Positions 33,715 to 48,464 of a stretch of DNA of 64,000 nucleotides are shown piece by piece. The DNA is taken from contig NC_080672.1 of NCBI RefSeq assembly GCF_030247195.1, forward strand, positions 10,354,001 through 10,418,000, in the 5' to 3' direction. Numbering within the stretch: position 1 is the first letter of the stretch; each line of letters opens with the position of its first letter. The DNA is from Topomyia yanbarensis. Taxonomy: Eukaryota; Arthropoda; Insecta; Diptera; Culicidae. The position numbers and the translations under genes were made by a program. Under the pieces are notes generated by a model, which was given only the letters and a program-made list of their open reading frames with translations, ran no database searches and was not told where the DNA came from.

Positions 33715-36128
33715 TCAATCGCATGGTAGTAACACTAGTTTGTGTACCGGACGTTGATACTCCAACTGGCCACGACGAAGGGTGACGGTGCGTACAATTC
33801 CATACTGATCCGGATGCGTTTTTACCACCCTAGCAAGTTCCCACTCTGCAGGAGGTGTATTCTCGTTTTTAATAAGCACTAGCTGACCAACAGTCAGGTT
33901 CTGCTGGACGGCTTGCCACTTGTTCCGAGGCTGAAGAGTGGCTACGTATTCGTCTCTCCATCGGGTCCAGACATCAGTGGTATAACGTTGAAGTCGTTGC
34001 CATCGGTCCAAGCGGTTCTCTTGGATTCGACTGACGTCGGATTCAGGAAGTAAATTGAGAGGTTGGCCAATGATGAAGTGGCCCGGAGTGAGAGGCTCAC
34101 AAGAATCGGGCGACGTTGACAACTGGCAAAGAGGACGTGAGTTCAGACATGCCTCTATTTGACATAAAACGGTTGAGAGCTCTTCAAATGTTAGTGTAAG
34201 GCTACCGAGAACTGCTCTGAGATGTTTCTTCATACATTTCACTGCAGCTTCCCAAATACCACCCATGTGGGGCGCTGATGGAGTAATGAACGTCCATTTA
34301 ATTCTGATGTCCAATAGGTACTGAGTTACTGTTTGGTTAAACTCATTCGATTGAAGATGTTTCCGTATCTGTCGATCTGCACCGACGAAATTGGTACCAT
34401 GGTCGGACCAAATCTCGCTGCACAATCCACGTCGTCCTATAAATCGTTTGAGAGCTGCTAAAAAGGCGTTAGTTGACAAGTCTGTAACTACCTCGAGATG
34501 AATTGCTTTCGTCGATAGACAGACAAATACAGCGATGTATCCCTTCATTGCCTTTGCAGCACGGAGATTGGAAGAACGTACAATAATTGGACCTGCATAA
34601 TCGACACCGCAGTGTATAAACGGTCTCGCTGGTGTTATTCGTACTGACGGTAGGCTTCCCATCAGTTGGGTTGATGTTTTCGCTTTCATCCTACGACAGC
34701 GTATGCAGCTATCAACGACTTCACGCACAGCCGCCTGACAACCTTTCATCCAGAACCTTTGGTTCAAAGTCGCAATCATTAATGTAGGCCCAGCGTGTAG
34801 ATTTTGCAAATGTAATTCTAATAGGAGCAGAAAGGTGTAACGGTGTTGCTTTGGCAATATTACTGGGTGTCGCATATCATAGGGCTGGCTGGAGTTCTGT
34901 AGACGACCACCTACGCGTAGGGTCCCTTCATTGTCAACGGTAGGAAATAGTTCTTTAATCTTACTATCGCTTGGTAGTGGTGCACACTTACGTAGGCAGT
35001 CTATTTCGTGCTTGAAGACATCATGTTGAGCGACTCTAGCTAGCTGGAGACAAGCATTAGATATCTCCTTTGGCGATATAATACCTGTCAGCCTGGAAAC
35101 GCCGCTCTTAGGAGCCATTAGGTTGAATTTAAAACGATTGATCCAACATAAGATGCGTCGTATGCGGGTTAAGACAGAAAAGCGATTGAGCAGGAACGTT
35201 TCGATGACATAATTGCTTTCTAGAACAGCTGTAAGAACTGTCACGCATTTCTGAGTGGATCGTCCTTCCAACTGCGATCCGTTTTCCTGAATTGTAGAAG
35301 ACAAATTCCACACAGCATCATCTTCTTTCAGCCATCTGGGACCTGTCCACCAGAGAGGATGATTGACTAATTCAATTTGCAAAATACCGCGCGAAGCACA
35401 ATCGGCGGGGTTGTCCCGTGAAGACACATGGCGCCAATGTTTTCTAGGGAGATGATCAAGGATTTTAGATGTAGGGATGTCCGATTAGTTCTCGATTAAT
35501 CGAACTAATCGATTATTATGGAAACTAATCGATTAATTTTTAATCGATTAACGAATTTAACGATTATCGGATAATCGATTAGATAGCGTCGATTATTGGT
35601 CGATTAATTTTTTTAATGCGCGTAAAATTTTAATTTTAGTTTATTTATTCCATTTTGGCGACAAGCGGCTTCAAACTACAACTTAACCAAAAATACTAAT
35701 TAGCATTGAAATTCATAGGTCAAAGAGCAACAATATATTGTGCTGCCAATTGTAACTTTGAAATTCACTTCTAGGGGGTGTTGAAACACCATTAACTTAC
35801 GTTTTTGGTAGTCTTACATTCACGATCATATCTTTGAATAATTTGAACAGATCAGTTGGAAAGATTAGATCAACCGCGGGATTACGAATTGAACGTTGTC
35901 ATAGGTGCCGGATTCGCTCTATAAATACTTTTAGATTGTCTTGAGTTCAAGCAAGAAAAGGCTTAAAACAGTACCGGCCACAAACTGTCTGAAGAGAAGG
36001 AGAGGTTTAGGTACACTATATGCGTCTCTCCAACAGATACTAGATCCATGAGAAGTTCTATGAATTCTGATAAAGGATCCTTTAAATTAAACTTGGTAGA
36101 AGCAATTCCGTCTTTATGCATGGGAAGA

Positions 36129-36988
36129 CTGGGCCAAGGCCAGGGGCCCCGAGATTTTGGGGGCCCACATTTAGCATGAATATAAAATAATTCTAAAGAC
36201 TATATTTTAAAAAATTGCTTCACTCAGATCAGTAGCAGCTCGAAATCACGCATTGCACCGTATCCCGCGTGATCAAAATTTTTAAAAAGCACCAGAGCGG
36301 CAGGAAACGAAGCATTTCATCACTATTGAACCAATTCAAACGTCAATCCAACATTTCCATTCAAGTTTTAATTTATTTTTAATAACAGTGCAACGTTTGG
36401 TACACCACGTATATAAAGATCGTGTTATGGCTGTCTTCGACACAACAGTTTGTTCAATAGGGATTCTGTTATTATTATATTAAATTCGGCCATCTGTAAG
36501 CAAAGTGGAATACTGGTTGGGTGGTCAGATTACACCATCTGGGAAGACTATAGCGTAGTTGGTAGGTCAGCTACACTGTACGCAGCTCACCTGAGTTCGA
36601 ACTCCCACCGCCGCAAATAGTGTGTTAGGCCGTTTGCTACTACAGGTCAGATCGGTCAGGAAAACAAATAACTTTTTAAGATGCACTCAGATTATCTTTC
36701 TTTTTCGACAATATTTGGACATCAGGTTGTGAAAATCTGGAATAGTCTTTGTTCTCCATAAACTTTGAATCCCACTTTATATTTTGTTGAATATGTTCGA
36801 CACGGTTGACTGATTTGGCTCAAATATGAAAGAGTGTCTCAGCATGGCATGAGGTAGAAGTGATTCTTTGATGCTGGGAATCAGTTTTGGATCATGCTCA
36901 TTCTCGACAGCTGTTTATACCAATTCAATTAAAGGGGCCCTTAGCTCAATAGTGCCAAGGTGCCCCGAGTAGTCTAAAGACGGCCCTG
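36129..36988. mobile_element. Nested hAT-like element
   Basis: Left end CTGGGCC..GGGGCCCC and right end, inverted, CAGGGCC..GGGGCACC with GGGGCCC blocks inside both ends: the look of a degraded hAT terminus pair. No clear target duplication, so borders are approximate. Confidence 0.5.
36541..36680 (+). repeat. tRNA-derived SINE
   Basis: Pol III box A TAGCGTAGTTGG at 36551 and box B GAGTTCGAACTCC at 36594 are ~43 bp apart, followed by a non-tRNA body 'CTACAGGTCAGATCGGTCAG'. The head does not fold to a full cloverleaf with acceptor pairing, so a SINE is favoured over a tRNA gene. Confidence 0.65.
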
Positions 36989-39900
36989 TGTAGAAGATTG
37001 TGAAGCCAGTATTAGCCATTCGCCGAAATTCTACTGTATACCGAAGTGAACGATCATCATAATCAGATTGAGATGGACGTTTTGTATTTTCTGTTACTGC
37101 TCTCAGAAAAACTTTTAAACTAATCGATTACTTCGATTAATCGATTATTTCTTGGTTTTAATCGATTACGATTAATAGAAATGTAAAAAATAATCGATTA
37201 GCTACTAATCGATTAATTGGAAAAATCGGACATCCCTATTTAGATGTACGGTTAGCTATAAACGTCTGCCATTTCCTCGGATGCGCAGAGAGCCACTGCA
37301 GGACGATGGTCGAATCAGTCCATGCAAATAGTTCGAGTTCCAGATGCGCAAGTGACTCCATGAGCTTCAATATTAAATCCGTGAGTAAAGACGCTGCCAA
37401 CAGCTCCAGTTTAGGCAACGATACTTGTTGTATAGGAGCGACTTTAGTTTTGGCGGCGACTAAGTTGATGTGAACCGCTCCTTCGTTGTCAACGGATCGC
37501 GCATAAACCACGGCTCCATACGCTGCCTCAGATGCATCGGCGAAACCGTGAAGTTGCAACTTTCCTGCGTGTTGAGGAATCCAACGACTGATACGAATGT
37601 TTTCGATATGGTGCAACGTTTCCTTCAACTCGATCCATTCATCGCAAACACTTGCTGGTAACTGATCATCCCAATCTAGATCGTAAAGCCAAAGGTGTTG
37701 AAATAGTATCTTTGTGCGAATAATTACAGGAGCGATCCATCCAAATGGATCGAATAGCTTGGACGAATCGGATAGCAGCTGTCTCTTTGTATTAGCACTG
37801 TCGATGTCGAAGCTGACCTTGAAGCAGAACACATCATCCTGTGGTATCCATCGTATACCGAGGGCCTTTACATTGTCTTCCTCCTGAGGCAGCTGAAAAG
37901 TGATGGGTTCATTAGTGGTGCCGTCTGATTCTAAAAGCTGCGGTTCATTCGACGTCCATTTTCGCAAATTGAAACCACTCATTGTGAGAACCTCAGTAAA
38001 CTCATTTCGTAAAAACTTGGCTTCCTCGAGTGTGTTCGCCCCGGACAACAAATCGTCTACGTAGAAGTTCTTCGATGCGCGCTCGAACACTAAGGGATGC
38101 ACATGCTTGCTATCCTCAGCAGATTGTTGCAAAGCTGCCATTGCTAGGTAAGCTGCACACGCCGTACCATAAGTGACTGTCAGCAAACGGTAATGTTCCA
38201 ATGGTTGATCCGGTTGTTCGCGCCATATAATCCGTTGATAGTTTACATCATTCCTATTCACAAGAACCTAACGATACATTTTTTCGATGTCGGCCGTGAA
38301 TGCGATCCGATACGTTCGCCATCGCGCCAGAACGTTAAATAACGGTTCGTTGACATTTGGACCCACCAACAAACGGTCATTCAAGGCCACACCAGATGCG
38401 CTTTTACTTGAGGCGTCAAATACGACGCGTAACTTAGTCGTCGTGCTGTCTTCCTTCCAAACAGCGTGATGTGGAAGATAGAAACATTTATCTGCTGCTA
38501 TAGGCACTTCCGCCAAGGGAATCTTCTCCATATGGCCAAGGGATAAATACTCTGCCATGAACTGTTTGTAGAGGTTTTCATACTGTGTATCAATGCTAAA
38601 CTTTCGTTCCATTGCCTTAAATCGCCGAATAGCGACGGATGCGGAGTCACCAAGCGCAGGCTTTGTATCGTCAAACGGTAGGCTAACCACGTATCGTCCA
38701 TCTGTGTTCCGTACACAAGTCGTTTGGAAATGCTCGACGGCATGTCGTTCATCGTTAGTTAGAGGCTTTACCTTTGGTAGGTCCTCCAGTTCCCAGAATT
38801 GTCTAAGAGTTTTGTCTAAATTAACTTCAGTGACCAGACCAAGAACGCCAGATCTTGGGGTAGTAACAGATACCGCGCTGAATCGACCACCCACCAGATA
38901 TCCAAAGATAGAGTTCTGGGCTATCGGTACATTCCGACTGTCTACTAGCTTTCCTGGTTCTAAAATAGAAAAGAAAGCTTCTATACCCAATAAAAGGTCA
39001 ATCTTACCAGGCATGTTGTAGGAGGGATCTGCTAATGATGTGCCTATTAAGGCATCTGTGTCAATATCGAATTCCTGACACGGCTGCTCCGGAACGAGGT
39101 GATCGAGAATCAATGCTTCCAGTACGATAACGATTGACTCGTCAAATCGCGATGAGATATGCAACGTTACTTTTCCCTTTGTCTTGTTGGGCTTTCCTTG
39201 AGTGATTCCACTGACAAGTATGCTGGCGTTGTGCCTATTCAGGCCAAGACGTAGGAACGCCTGCTTTGTGATCATTGAGTTCATGCAGGCAGAGTCCACC
39301 AATGCCCGTAGTTCATGGAATACGTTGTTTTTTCCCAAAACTTTGACAACAGCAGTGGGCAACATACTGATGAAGTTTGTTGAACATACAGTCTCGGTTC
39401 TTGCGACATACGATGCCACTTCTTCCTCCTCGGGTTCTGCAGTTGGAGTTTCCTGCTTGTAATTTGTTGGAACGTGAGATTGCTGGACAGAATCCGAGGT
39501 GCGTTGATCATTGCTCGAACACAGCAGTGAATGATGTTTTTGATTACAGCTTTTACAGGTTATGGTAGAAGAACAATTCTTTGAAATGTGCGTGGCTTTG
39601 AGGCAGTTAAAACAGAGCTTGGCTCTTTGTACAAATTCCCGGCGATCGTTTGTCTTCATCTCTTTGAAGTTGGTACACTGATAGATGGTGTGAGTTTGAG
39701 AGCACATTGGACAAGAGAGCTGAGTGGTAGTACTAAAACTTTGAATCGGCCTATCCGATAAAGTTGATTTTGAGTTCTGGCCGCACTTATGTTCTGAATC
39801 CCGTTTCGCAAATTCGTACCCCTTCTTACTAAACGATGCGCAAGTTTCCAAAGCATCACACCTGCGTTCGAGAAAGGTAAGGAATTCAGCAAAGCTAGGA

Positions 39901-40878
39901 TTATCCAAATCGACTAACTTTTGAGCCCACTGCGCACGCGTTTCCCGATCCAGTTTGTCAAGAAGCAGATGTATCAACCACGGATCACGACGCTCACATT
40001 CTTCACCAAGCGCTTGCAATTGTCTGATTACTTCATCAGAAGTCGACAAAAGCTTGCGAAGCCCAATGAGAGACGAAACGGATATCGGAGATTGTTCAAT
40101 GAACTCTTTCACTAATGCCGCGACGGTATATTTTTTCTTATCGTAGAAGTCGTTAAGCTTGTCCCATACTTGCACATAATTTGCATCTGTAATCGCGAAT
40201 GCACTCACAAGCTTTTTAGCTTCTCCATCTAAATTAGACAATAAATACTGCAGCTTTACTGAGTCTTTTAGCCTCTTTTCGTGAATGCAACTGATGTATA
40301 GGTCTTTGAAGGAGTTCCATTTTTTCCTATCGCCATTGAACACTGGTATTGAAAGAGTTGGCAAACGAATCTCGAGCGGTACCCCAGCATCGACTACTGG
40401 AATTGCTGCTGGCAAGATGGAAGGATTAATGGAACTAATCTGGCCAGCTAACTGCGAAACGGAAGTTGAAGCTGCAGACTGTGATGACATCATGAGTCGC
40501 TGAGACTCCAGAAGCATTCGTACTGCCTCTTTTAGCTCGTCCTTTTGTTCCTCACGAAACGCTTCATTATTTTCCCTATTAAGATGCTCATCGAGAAAAC
40601 GCACGAAATGCTCCTTTGTTTCATAGTACAAGTTGTCAAATTCCAACCGGTAGTTGAAAATGGAGGAAGCTTCTGACAAACCGGTAGTTTCTTCCTCGAT
40701 TTCACTTTGTACACGATCAAAATTCTCGTACAACTCCGATAATTTTTGCAGGCGCTCCTGCAATTCACTAGGGAGAGGATTTCGCCCAACAATTGTGTTC
40801 GCGTTCCTGTGCTCCCATTTTATTCGCTCGAAAAGCACGTCGCGTCGGGTTCGAAGTGGTTCCATTTTACGTAAATAT

Positions 40879-40895
40879 CCGGGATCGAAGGTCCA
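40879..40895 (-). other. Primer-binding site of the BEL element
   Basis: Two bases after the 5' LTR the minus strand reads TGGACCTTCGATCCCGG, i.e. complementary to a tRNA 3' end with CCA. The tRNA identity is not assigned. Confidence 0.65.
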
Positions 40896-40897
40896 AA

Positions 40898-41154
40898 TGC
40901 ACGCCGAGAACGAACGAATAAATGGAAACCCGTAAACATAGGAACGGAATCTCGATTTGTGAATAAAACGCGTGAATTCTACGTAAGCGGACGGTATTTT
41001 ATTTATAAAAGCAAACTCGTCGTCATTCGTTGACGTTAGCACATGTAATGAATATTCACCTTTTTTCCATAGGGTGGAAGTTATTATCAAAAAAGTAACT
41101 TGAAAACGAGGGATAGGCAATCAGTCTTCTGAGGTGTAGGAATGCGTACAAACA
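40898..41154 (-). repeat. 5' LTR of the BEL element
   Basis: 257 bp, TG..CA on the minus strand, ~98% identical to the 3' LTR (4 substitutions and a T-run indel by hand count). Confidence 0.9.
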
Positions 41155-41162
41155 ATATCATT

Positions 41163-41190
41163 TATGAATGAATGAATGAATGATATTTAG
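41163..41190 (+). repeat. (GAAT)n microsatellite at the BEL target site
   Basis: ATGAATGAATGAATGAATGA immediately beside the target duplication; the flank ATATCATTTATG..AATGATAT is also palindromic. Confidence 0.8.
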
Positions 41191-43740
41191 AGCAGACAAT
41201 CCAATTAAAAATAGGATTGACAGGATTTTAGTGCGCTCTTGGCGCCTTGTGTCACATCTTCATGTTTGTTATACATACTAAGAATACCAAAGCATGCGAT
41301 GTGATGACCGGAAGATTAGAGAAGCAACTCCTCCCCTTCCCCCCGACGAGACGAGTCCTTACTTTACTCTAAAATTCATCCATACAAACCTACCCTCCAT
41401 TAGGTTGTTGCAAGGAGCTATGCTTATAAAATCATTTTTAAGGAAAAGTATGAATGCTTTTGAATGTACAATTACAAACCGAAAAAGTAAATCGTATTTT
41501 CAACGCCCAAAGTCCTTTCAAAAAAACTAAACAAATTATTATTAAGTTTAACTAGAGTCTGAAAGATTTTAACAATTCGACCAATTTTCAACACCCGTTT
41601 TACCCCACTTCCCGTCAAAGTGTAAAACTAATATTTGACCGAAGTCCACTCCATATAAGTGCACAAACGCTAATTGTGCCTTTTTTACCGAATTAACCAT
41701 AGAACCCCGCCACCCCCAGCTTAATCGCGCTTGGTGGGAACGTGAAAATGTTATATCCAGACCCCTGCCAGTCGTTGACGTTGCGAAAATTACGGTGGTA
41801 GAAAGTTAAGGTCAGGTGATATTCCTAATAACTAAAGTATCAGCATAGCATACAGAAAGTGAAAATTTTATTGATATTCAAGAGATATATGATACCGAAA
41901 AAAAAGGAAGCCAATACAATACAACAATATGCAAATTCTATCCCATATGTTTATATTTTATATGTATAATTTACTTTCTGAACGCTCGAAACAATACGTG
42001 TGAGGCAGCGTGAAACCAAAGTTTGTTTTCCGTTTTATAGTAACATCATATTTTACCAAACGATTGCTGATATTATAAATAACTCAGCATATTTCAAACT
42101 GTATATATATTATATAAATAATTTGATTCAAAATGTGGTTATTTTTCCATAATCGATAATAATTTAGTGTTATTTAATATTGTTTGAAAATTCATAAAAA
42201 CAGTTGCTTTATAGAAAGGTAAGAAAATAATCGCTTTAATAATTGTTGAATAGTAATTATTTTAAAAACGCGCATAAAATTGATTAAGAGAGGGAATGAC
42301 GTTCATGTGGAAGCCTCAGCCCTCTTTACTGATAGAATTGTAAAACTGTATTGTTCAAGATTGAGGGAAAACAGACAGGACTAATTAAGAGGCTTCCACC
42401 GAAAATGTAAAATTCTTTCGATGGCTATTATAGATAGGCTTTGTTAGTAGTTTGAAAACGGCAAATAAAAAATAAATTGATTAAAAAGCATAGCCATTGC
42501 ATTGAATCGTCAATTATTATTGATCCACTTGCATGCTGTTTTTGTTACTAGCAGTGTATATTATTTCATAGCATTTTTGGATCGCTATCAAAAAACCGAG
42601 TAAGAGTCCGGTCACACGTTACGCAACAAACCAAGCGAGCAGGGCGAGATGTTATTGCCCTATTGGGGTTACATGCCATATATTGTGTTTTTTTATGCGT
42701 CGCTGGAAGATGGTGAAGAAGCTTGCTCCGGATCGATGTAAGTAGACACTTACTAGATTGATAGTGGTTCCAATGTGTATGTCGATTAAACTAAAATAGC
42801 AAATTATTCTTTCAGATCAGGTATTCCGGAAATCGTGGATACAGTTGGTAATACCATTTTTCTGCGAAAGTGTTAGTTCAAAAGCATGCAAGCAGTTATT
42901 AAGCTACGGGTTATACACAAAGGTGACAAACAGTATTTCCGCAGCTCATTCCAAACCGACCGATGTTAGTGTTATCAGCTGGATAACCTTACACGCTAAA
43001 CAAGAATACTAACTGAAAAACTGGTGTCCTCAAATTGTCATCGGGCGAACGAAGCCAAGTTCAAATCCCGAGAGTTTCAGTGTATCGAGTATAAGCTGTG
43101 AGTGCGGTTATAATCATAATCCTCTTTGTTTTGCTAGGTATTGATCAATTTTTTGTCTGGATTTTAGATTTGTTTTGCAGTTTTTTTTGTGATTTTCGAA
43201 GACTTTTCATCACTTTTTTTCTAAGACTGTCGCATCTGTTGTGATCATTTGAATGTGGGGATTTTTTAATGTTTTGCTTATTTTTCTTCTTCTACCCTCT
43301 CCTCTCTTTTACATGTTTTATTTTTATGTCAAAGATAATTGTATGTCTTATATTCATTTTCATAGGGGATTGTTTCAGCAGCGAAATTGCGCAAATGGTC
43401 TTCGTAAGAGCTTGTTACAAGGCAAACGTCGCGACCACGCAACTGAACACAATCTACATTTTTTCCCATTTTTTTGTTTTTTTATCTTTATTATATATTT
43501 ATGTTGCTTTTTTAATATTTTATTCATATTTTCTATTTTTTTGTATTTTTTCGTATTTTTATATTTTTCTTTAATAAACCAAAAAACCAAAAAAATCAAA
43601 TTCTATGTCAAAAGCAAAAATGATACGCTCGTATTTCAGCAGCATGAGCTCGTCCGCTTTCTGCCAACAGTTGCTAGTTTATTTTTCTTGAATTCAGGTT
43701 TAGTGCGACTACAAATTAGGGTTTGTTTAATAGTGTTACA
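41190..43740. other. Gene-free AT-rich stretch
   Basis: No supported gene. Inverted blocks GTGGAAGCCTC (42308) and GAGGCTTCCAC (42390) suggest a small MITE of ~100 bp. 43180-43620 is extremely T-rich and gives Phe-rich artefact frames. AGTTCAAATCCC near 43060 looks like a Pol III box B without a matching box A. Confidence 0.4.
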
Positions 43741-43753
43741 CCGATCAAGCTAA

Positions 43754-43764
43754 TTTATTTTATT
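43754..43764 (-). terminator. Candidate poly(A) signals of the PABP gene
   Basis: Two overlapping minus-strand AATAAA hexamers, ~460 nt after the PABP stop codon. This would give a 3' UTR of roughly 480 nt; I see no closer AATAAA. Confidence 0.4.
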
Positions 43765-44218
43765 GTATTGACAAATGCTAGAATTTCTTCTCCGAAAAAT
43801 TACAAAGTTTCTCTTACAACTGCCTGTGTATGCTACCATTAAGTTAGTAAATAAAGGGTCTTTAATCGAATTCATTTTTTCCTAGCCAGGAATTTGCAAT
43901 ATTTGAAAATATTTAATGGAGAACTTTGTTTTCCAATAACTTCTGTCGATATTCATTTTTTCTCTTTCTATGAAACTGACCGGCTTTCAATTTAGTATTC
44001 GTCGGGAAGTAAAATATTTTTTTATATTGTTGCATTCGTGGGATTTAAAGATTTACAGATGCTAATGCACTGAGCGTAAGATGTTTAGTTTGACGATTTC
44101 TGATAAACTGACAATGAAAAGAAAATGCGCTCACTAATGTTCATCCCACGATGCTTGATCAAATGAAATTAGTCGCATCTAATTTACTGCATTTTTTTGG
44201 ACTGTGTTAAATTCTGTT

Positions 44219-47164
<2,946 letters not shown>

Positions 47165-47379
47165 TTAGTGCACTTTCACTTGGCAGTAGGAATTCCACTT
47201 ATACCCGTCTTTCGTGCACTTCCTCGTTTAGTTTTGCCGATCGCGAAAAAGTCCACGCCAGTCCTCCGTACACGTAGCTACTTTTTTGCCTACCGATAAG
47301 GAAAAAATTTCAAATGAAACAACCTTGCGACATTTTCCGCAGCAATATGATGGAATATAAACCACTACACACTTGCAAT

Positions 47380-47478
47380 TTGCTCTACTTTTTCACTTTT
47401 TCGATTTTTTTGGATGAATTTTTTGATTTTTATAATTTTTTTTGGGGATTTTTGTAATATTTTTTATGCACAAAAAAT
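47380..47478 (-). promoter_or_regulatory. A-rich 5' UTR candidate for PABP autoregulation
   Basis: Read on the minus strand this is a series of A-runs (AAAAAAATCG, AAAAAATTCATCC, AAAAAAAATTAT, TACAAAAATCC) 230-330 nt before the PABP start codon. In vertebrates PABP represses its own translation through an A-rich 5' UTR tract. Whether this part is in the mRNA depends on an unmapped transcription start. Confidence 0.4.
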
Positions 47479-47479
47479 G

Positions 47480-48170
47480 TGAATGGTTGTGCGATCTTTT
47501 GCGAGAAGCACAACCTCACAACGTCAGCGACACTCTTTGTCTGAATCACTGCCAAGCAGCACTTGCCACTTGCCAGGTCGACGTCTGCATCATCTTTCTC
47601 ACTCATATCATCACTGTGTAAATAGATGCGAGCGGGATAGCACTAGCCAAGTGACAGTAGTTCGAACAGGAAGCAAGCAAAAATGGCTGCCGCTGCAAAT
47701 CGATGTTCGAAAACTAGCCATCACCTTGGCAACGAGATGGCACCAGTGTGCATTTCCGGGATTCAAATTAAATTTGAACAAAGAAATCAAAATGAAAAAC
47801 TTACTTCTTTTTTTACGAAAAACTGCTAAATCTGAATGGTCCGATCAAAACGTGTTGAAAAGAAAATCACCAAATAGTAGCTCTAACCGCTGCGGCGGAT
47901 AGTTTCCGAATTTACATTGCTCCAAAGCGCAGGGATGAAACTGGCGATATGTGCGCTGGAATCGGTTGTCTGCGACCCAAAATGCATTCAAACTGTAGTC
48001 GACGGTTTCGTGTTCCAACTGGAAGAAAACAACAACGGATAATCGCTACCGATTCCTCACGGATCGCCGGAAAAGCCTGTTCCACGCGTCTTTCACTTTT
48101 GATGTCTTGAATTGCAACTGAAACATGTGGCAAGCGGTACACGTTCATCGCCTGCTTGGATTTGGTCAGG
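47480..48170. other. Upstream region of PABP, no gene seen
   Basis: A 139-codon plus-strand frame (47483-47902) has no recognisable domain and biased composition. Probably promoter and intergenic sequence. Confidence 0.35.
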
Positions 48171-48173
48171 TTT

Positions 48174-48410
48174 AAGTACGATTCAGACGATACATCAGCT
48201 TCCGTCAACGTCAACGGAACGTCACCGTTCCGTCAGGATAAGTTACATGCAGTTAAATGGAGGCATTCACACACAACATCAACGGCACGGAACGTTTTGA
48301 CATACGGCATGTGTGAACGGACACAAGAGAAAAGTATTAAACTTATCCTGACGGAACGGTGACGTTCTGTTGACGTTGACGGAAGCTGATGTATCGTCTG
48401 AATCGTACTT
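48174..48410. mobile_element. Palindromic MITE with 71-bp arms
   Basis: Arms 48174-48244 and 48340-48410 start AAGTACGATTCAGACGATAC and are nearly perfect inverses. Loop 95 bp. A diverged relative in reverse orientation is at 62835-63045. Confidence 0.85.
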
Positions 48411-48464
48411 TACCAATGCCGGAAAAGATGTTTCATTTTTAGATCCGAAATCGCGTAGATGCAA

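Larger units (their letters stand above)
35472..37238. mobile_element. hAT-type non-autonomous insertion in BEL pol (1,767 bp)
   Basis: Termini TAGGGATGTCCGAT inverted at both ends; perfect 8-bp target duplication TTTAGATG at 35464-35471 and 37239-37246. Removing it rejoins the pol frame. Both subterminal regions carry many copies of the palindrome TAATCGATTA, likely transposase-binding sites. No transposase frame. It contains a further hAT-like element and a SINE. Confidence 0.9.
33715..40865 (-). pseudogene. BEL/Pao Gag-Pol polyprotein, one nonsense codon and one insertion
   Basis: I choose the ATG at 40865; the open frame upstream runs through LTR sequence. Gag: DUF1759-type capsid region ('LPTLSIPVFNGDRKKWNSF'), zinc knuckles 'CFNCLKATHISKNC' and 'CKSCNQKHHSLLC'. 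Protease (A17) motif reads 'LRALVDSACMNSMI', with DSA instead of the usual DSG. RT: 'YYLPHHAVWKED', 'KLRVVFDASSKS', 'FTADIEKMYR' then a TAG (38268), then 'YVDDLLSGA'. RNase H: 'GFADASEAAYGAVVY' and 'WTDSTIVLQWL'. Integrase: H2C2 finger near 34700-34800, then D-D-E as 'GVDYAGP', 'WSDHGTNFVG' and 'GGIWEAAVK', and a DUF5641 tail. The hAT insert separates RNase H from integrase. The stop codon replaces what is normally Gln. The stop at 33715 ends the frame. Confidence 0.9.
33433..41154 (-). mobile_element. BEL/Pao LTR retrotransposon, nearly complete
   Basis: Two LTRs, a primer-binding site, one Gag-Pol frame and a purine-rich stretch before the 3' LTR are in place, with the 5-bp target duplication ATATC at 33428-33432 and 41155-41159. 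The LTRs differ by four substitutions and one indel over ~257 bp, so the insertion is fairly recent. It lies on the minus strand. The coding region is broken only by a TAG at 38268-38270 and by a hAT insertion at 35472-37238. No envelope frame is present between pol and the 3' LTR. Confidence 0.92.

Noticed and set aside
33386..33724. 112-residue minus-strand frame
   Set aside because: Lies in the 3' LTR; the matching frame at the 5' LTR shows it is LTR sequence, not an envelope or accessory gene.
36541..36620. Functional tRNA gene
   Set aside because: Boxes A and B are present, but acceptor pairing is poor and a SINE-type body follows.
38268..38270. Programmed stop-codon readthrough in BEL
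   Set aside because: The TAG is inside the RT palm, replacing a usual Gln, not at a Gag/Pol boundary; a mutation is simpler.
43015..43085. tRNA gene suggested by AGTTCAAATCCC
   Set aside because: No box A at the right distance and no cloverleaf pairing.
43253..43753. 166-residue Phe-rich frame
   Set aside because: Created by a very T-rich 3' flank; no domain, no conserved start context.
47483..47902. 139-residue plus-strand frame upstream of PABP
   Set aside because: Low-information sequence in a promoter region, no recognisable family.
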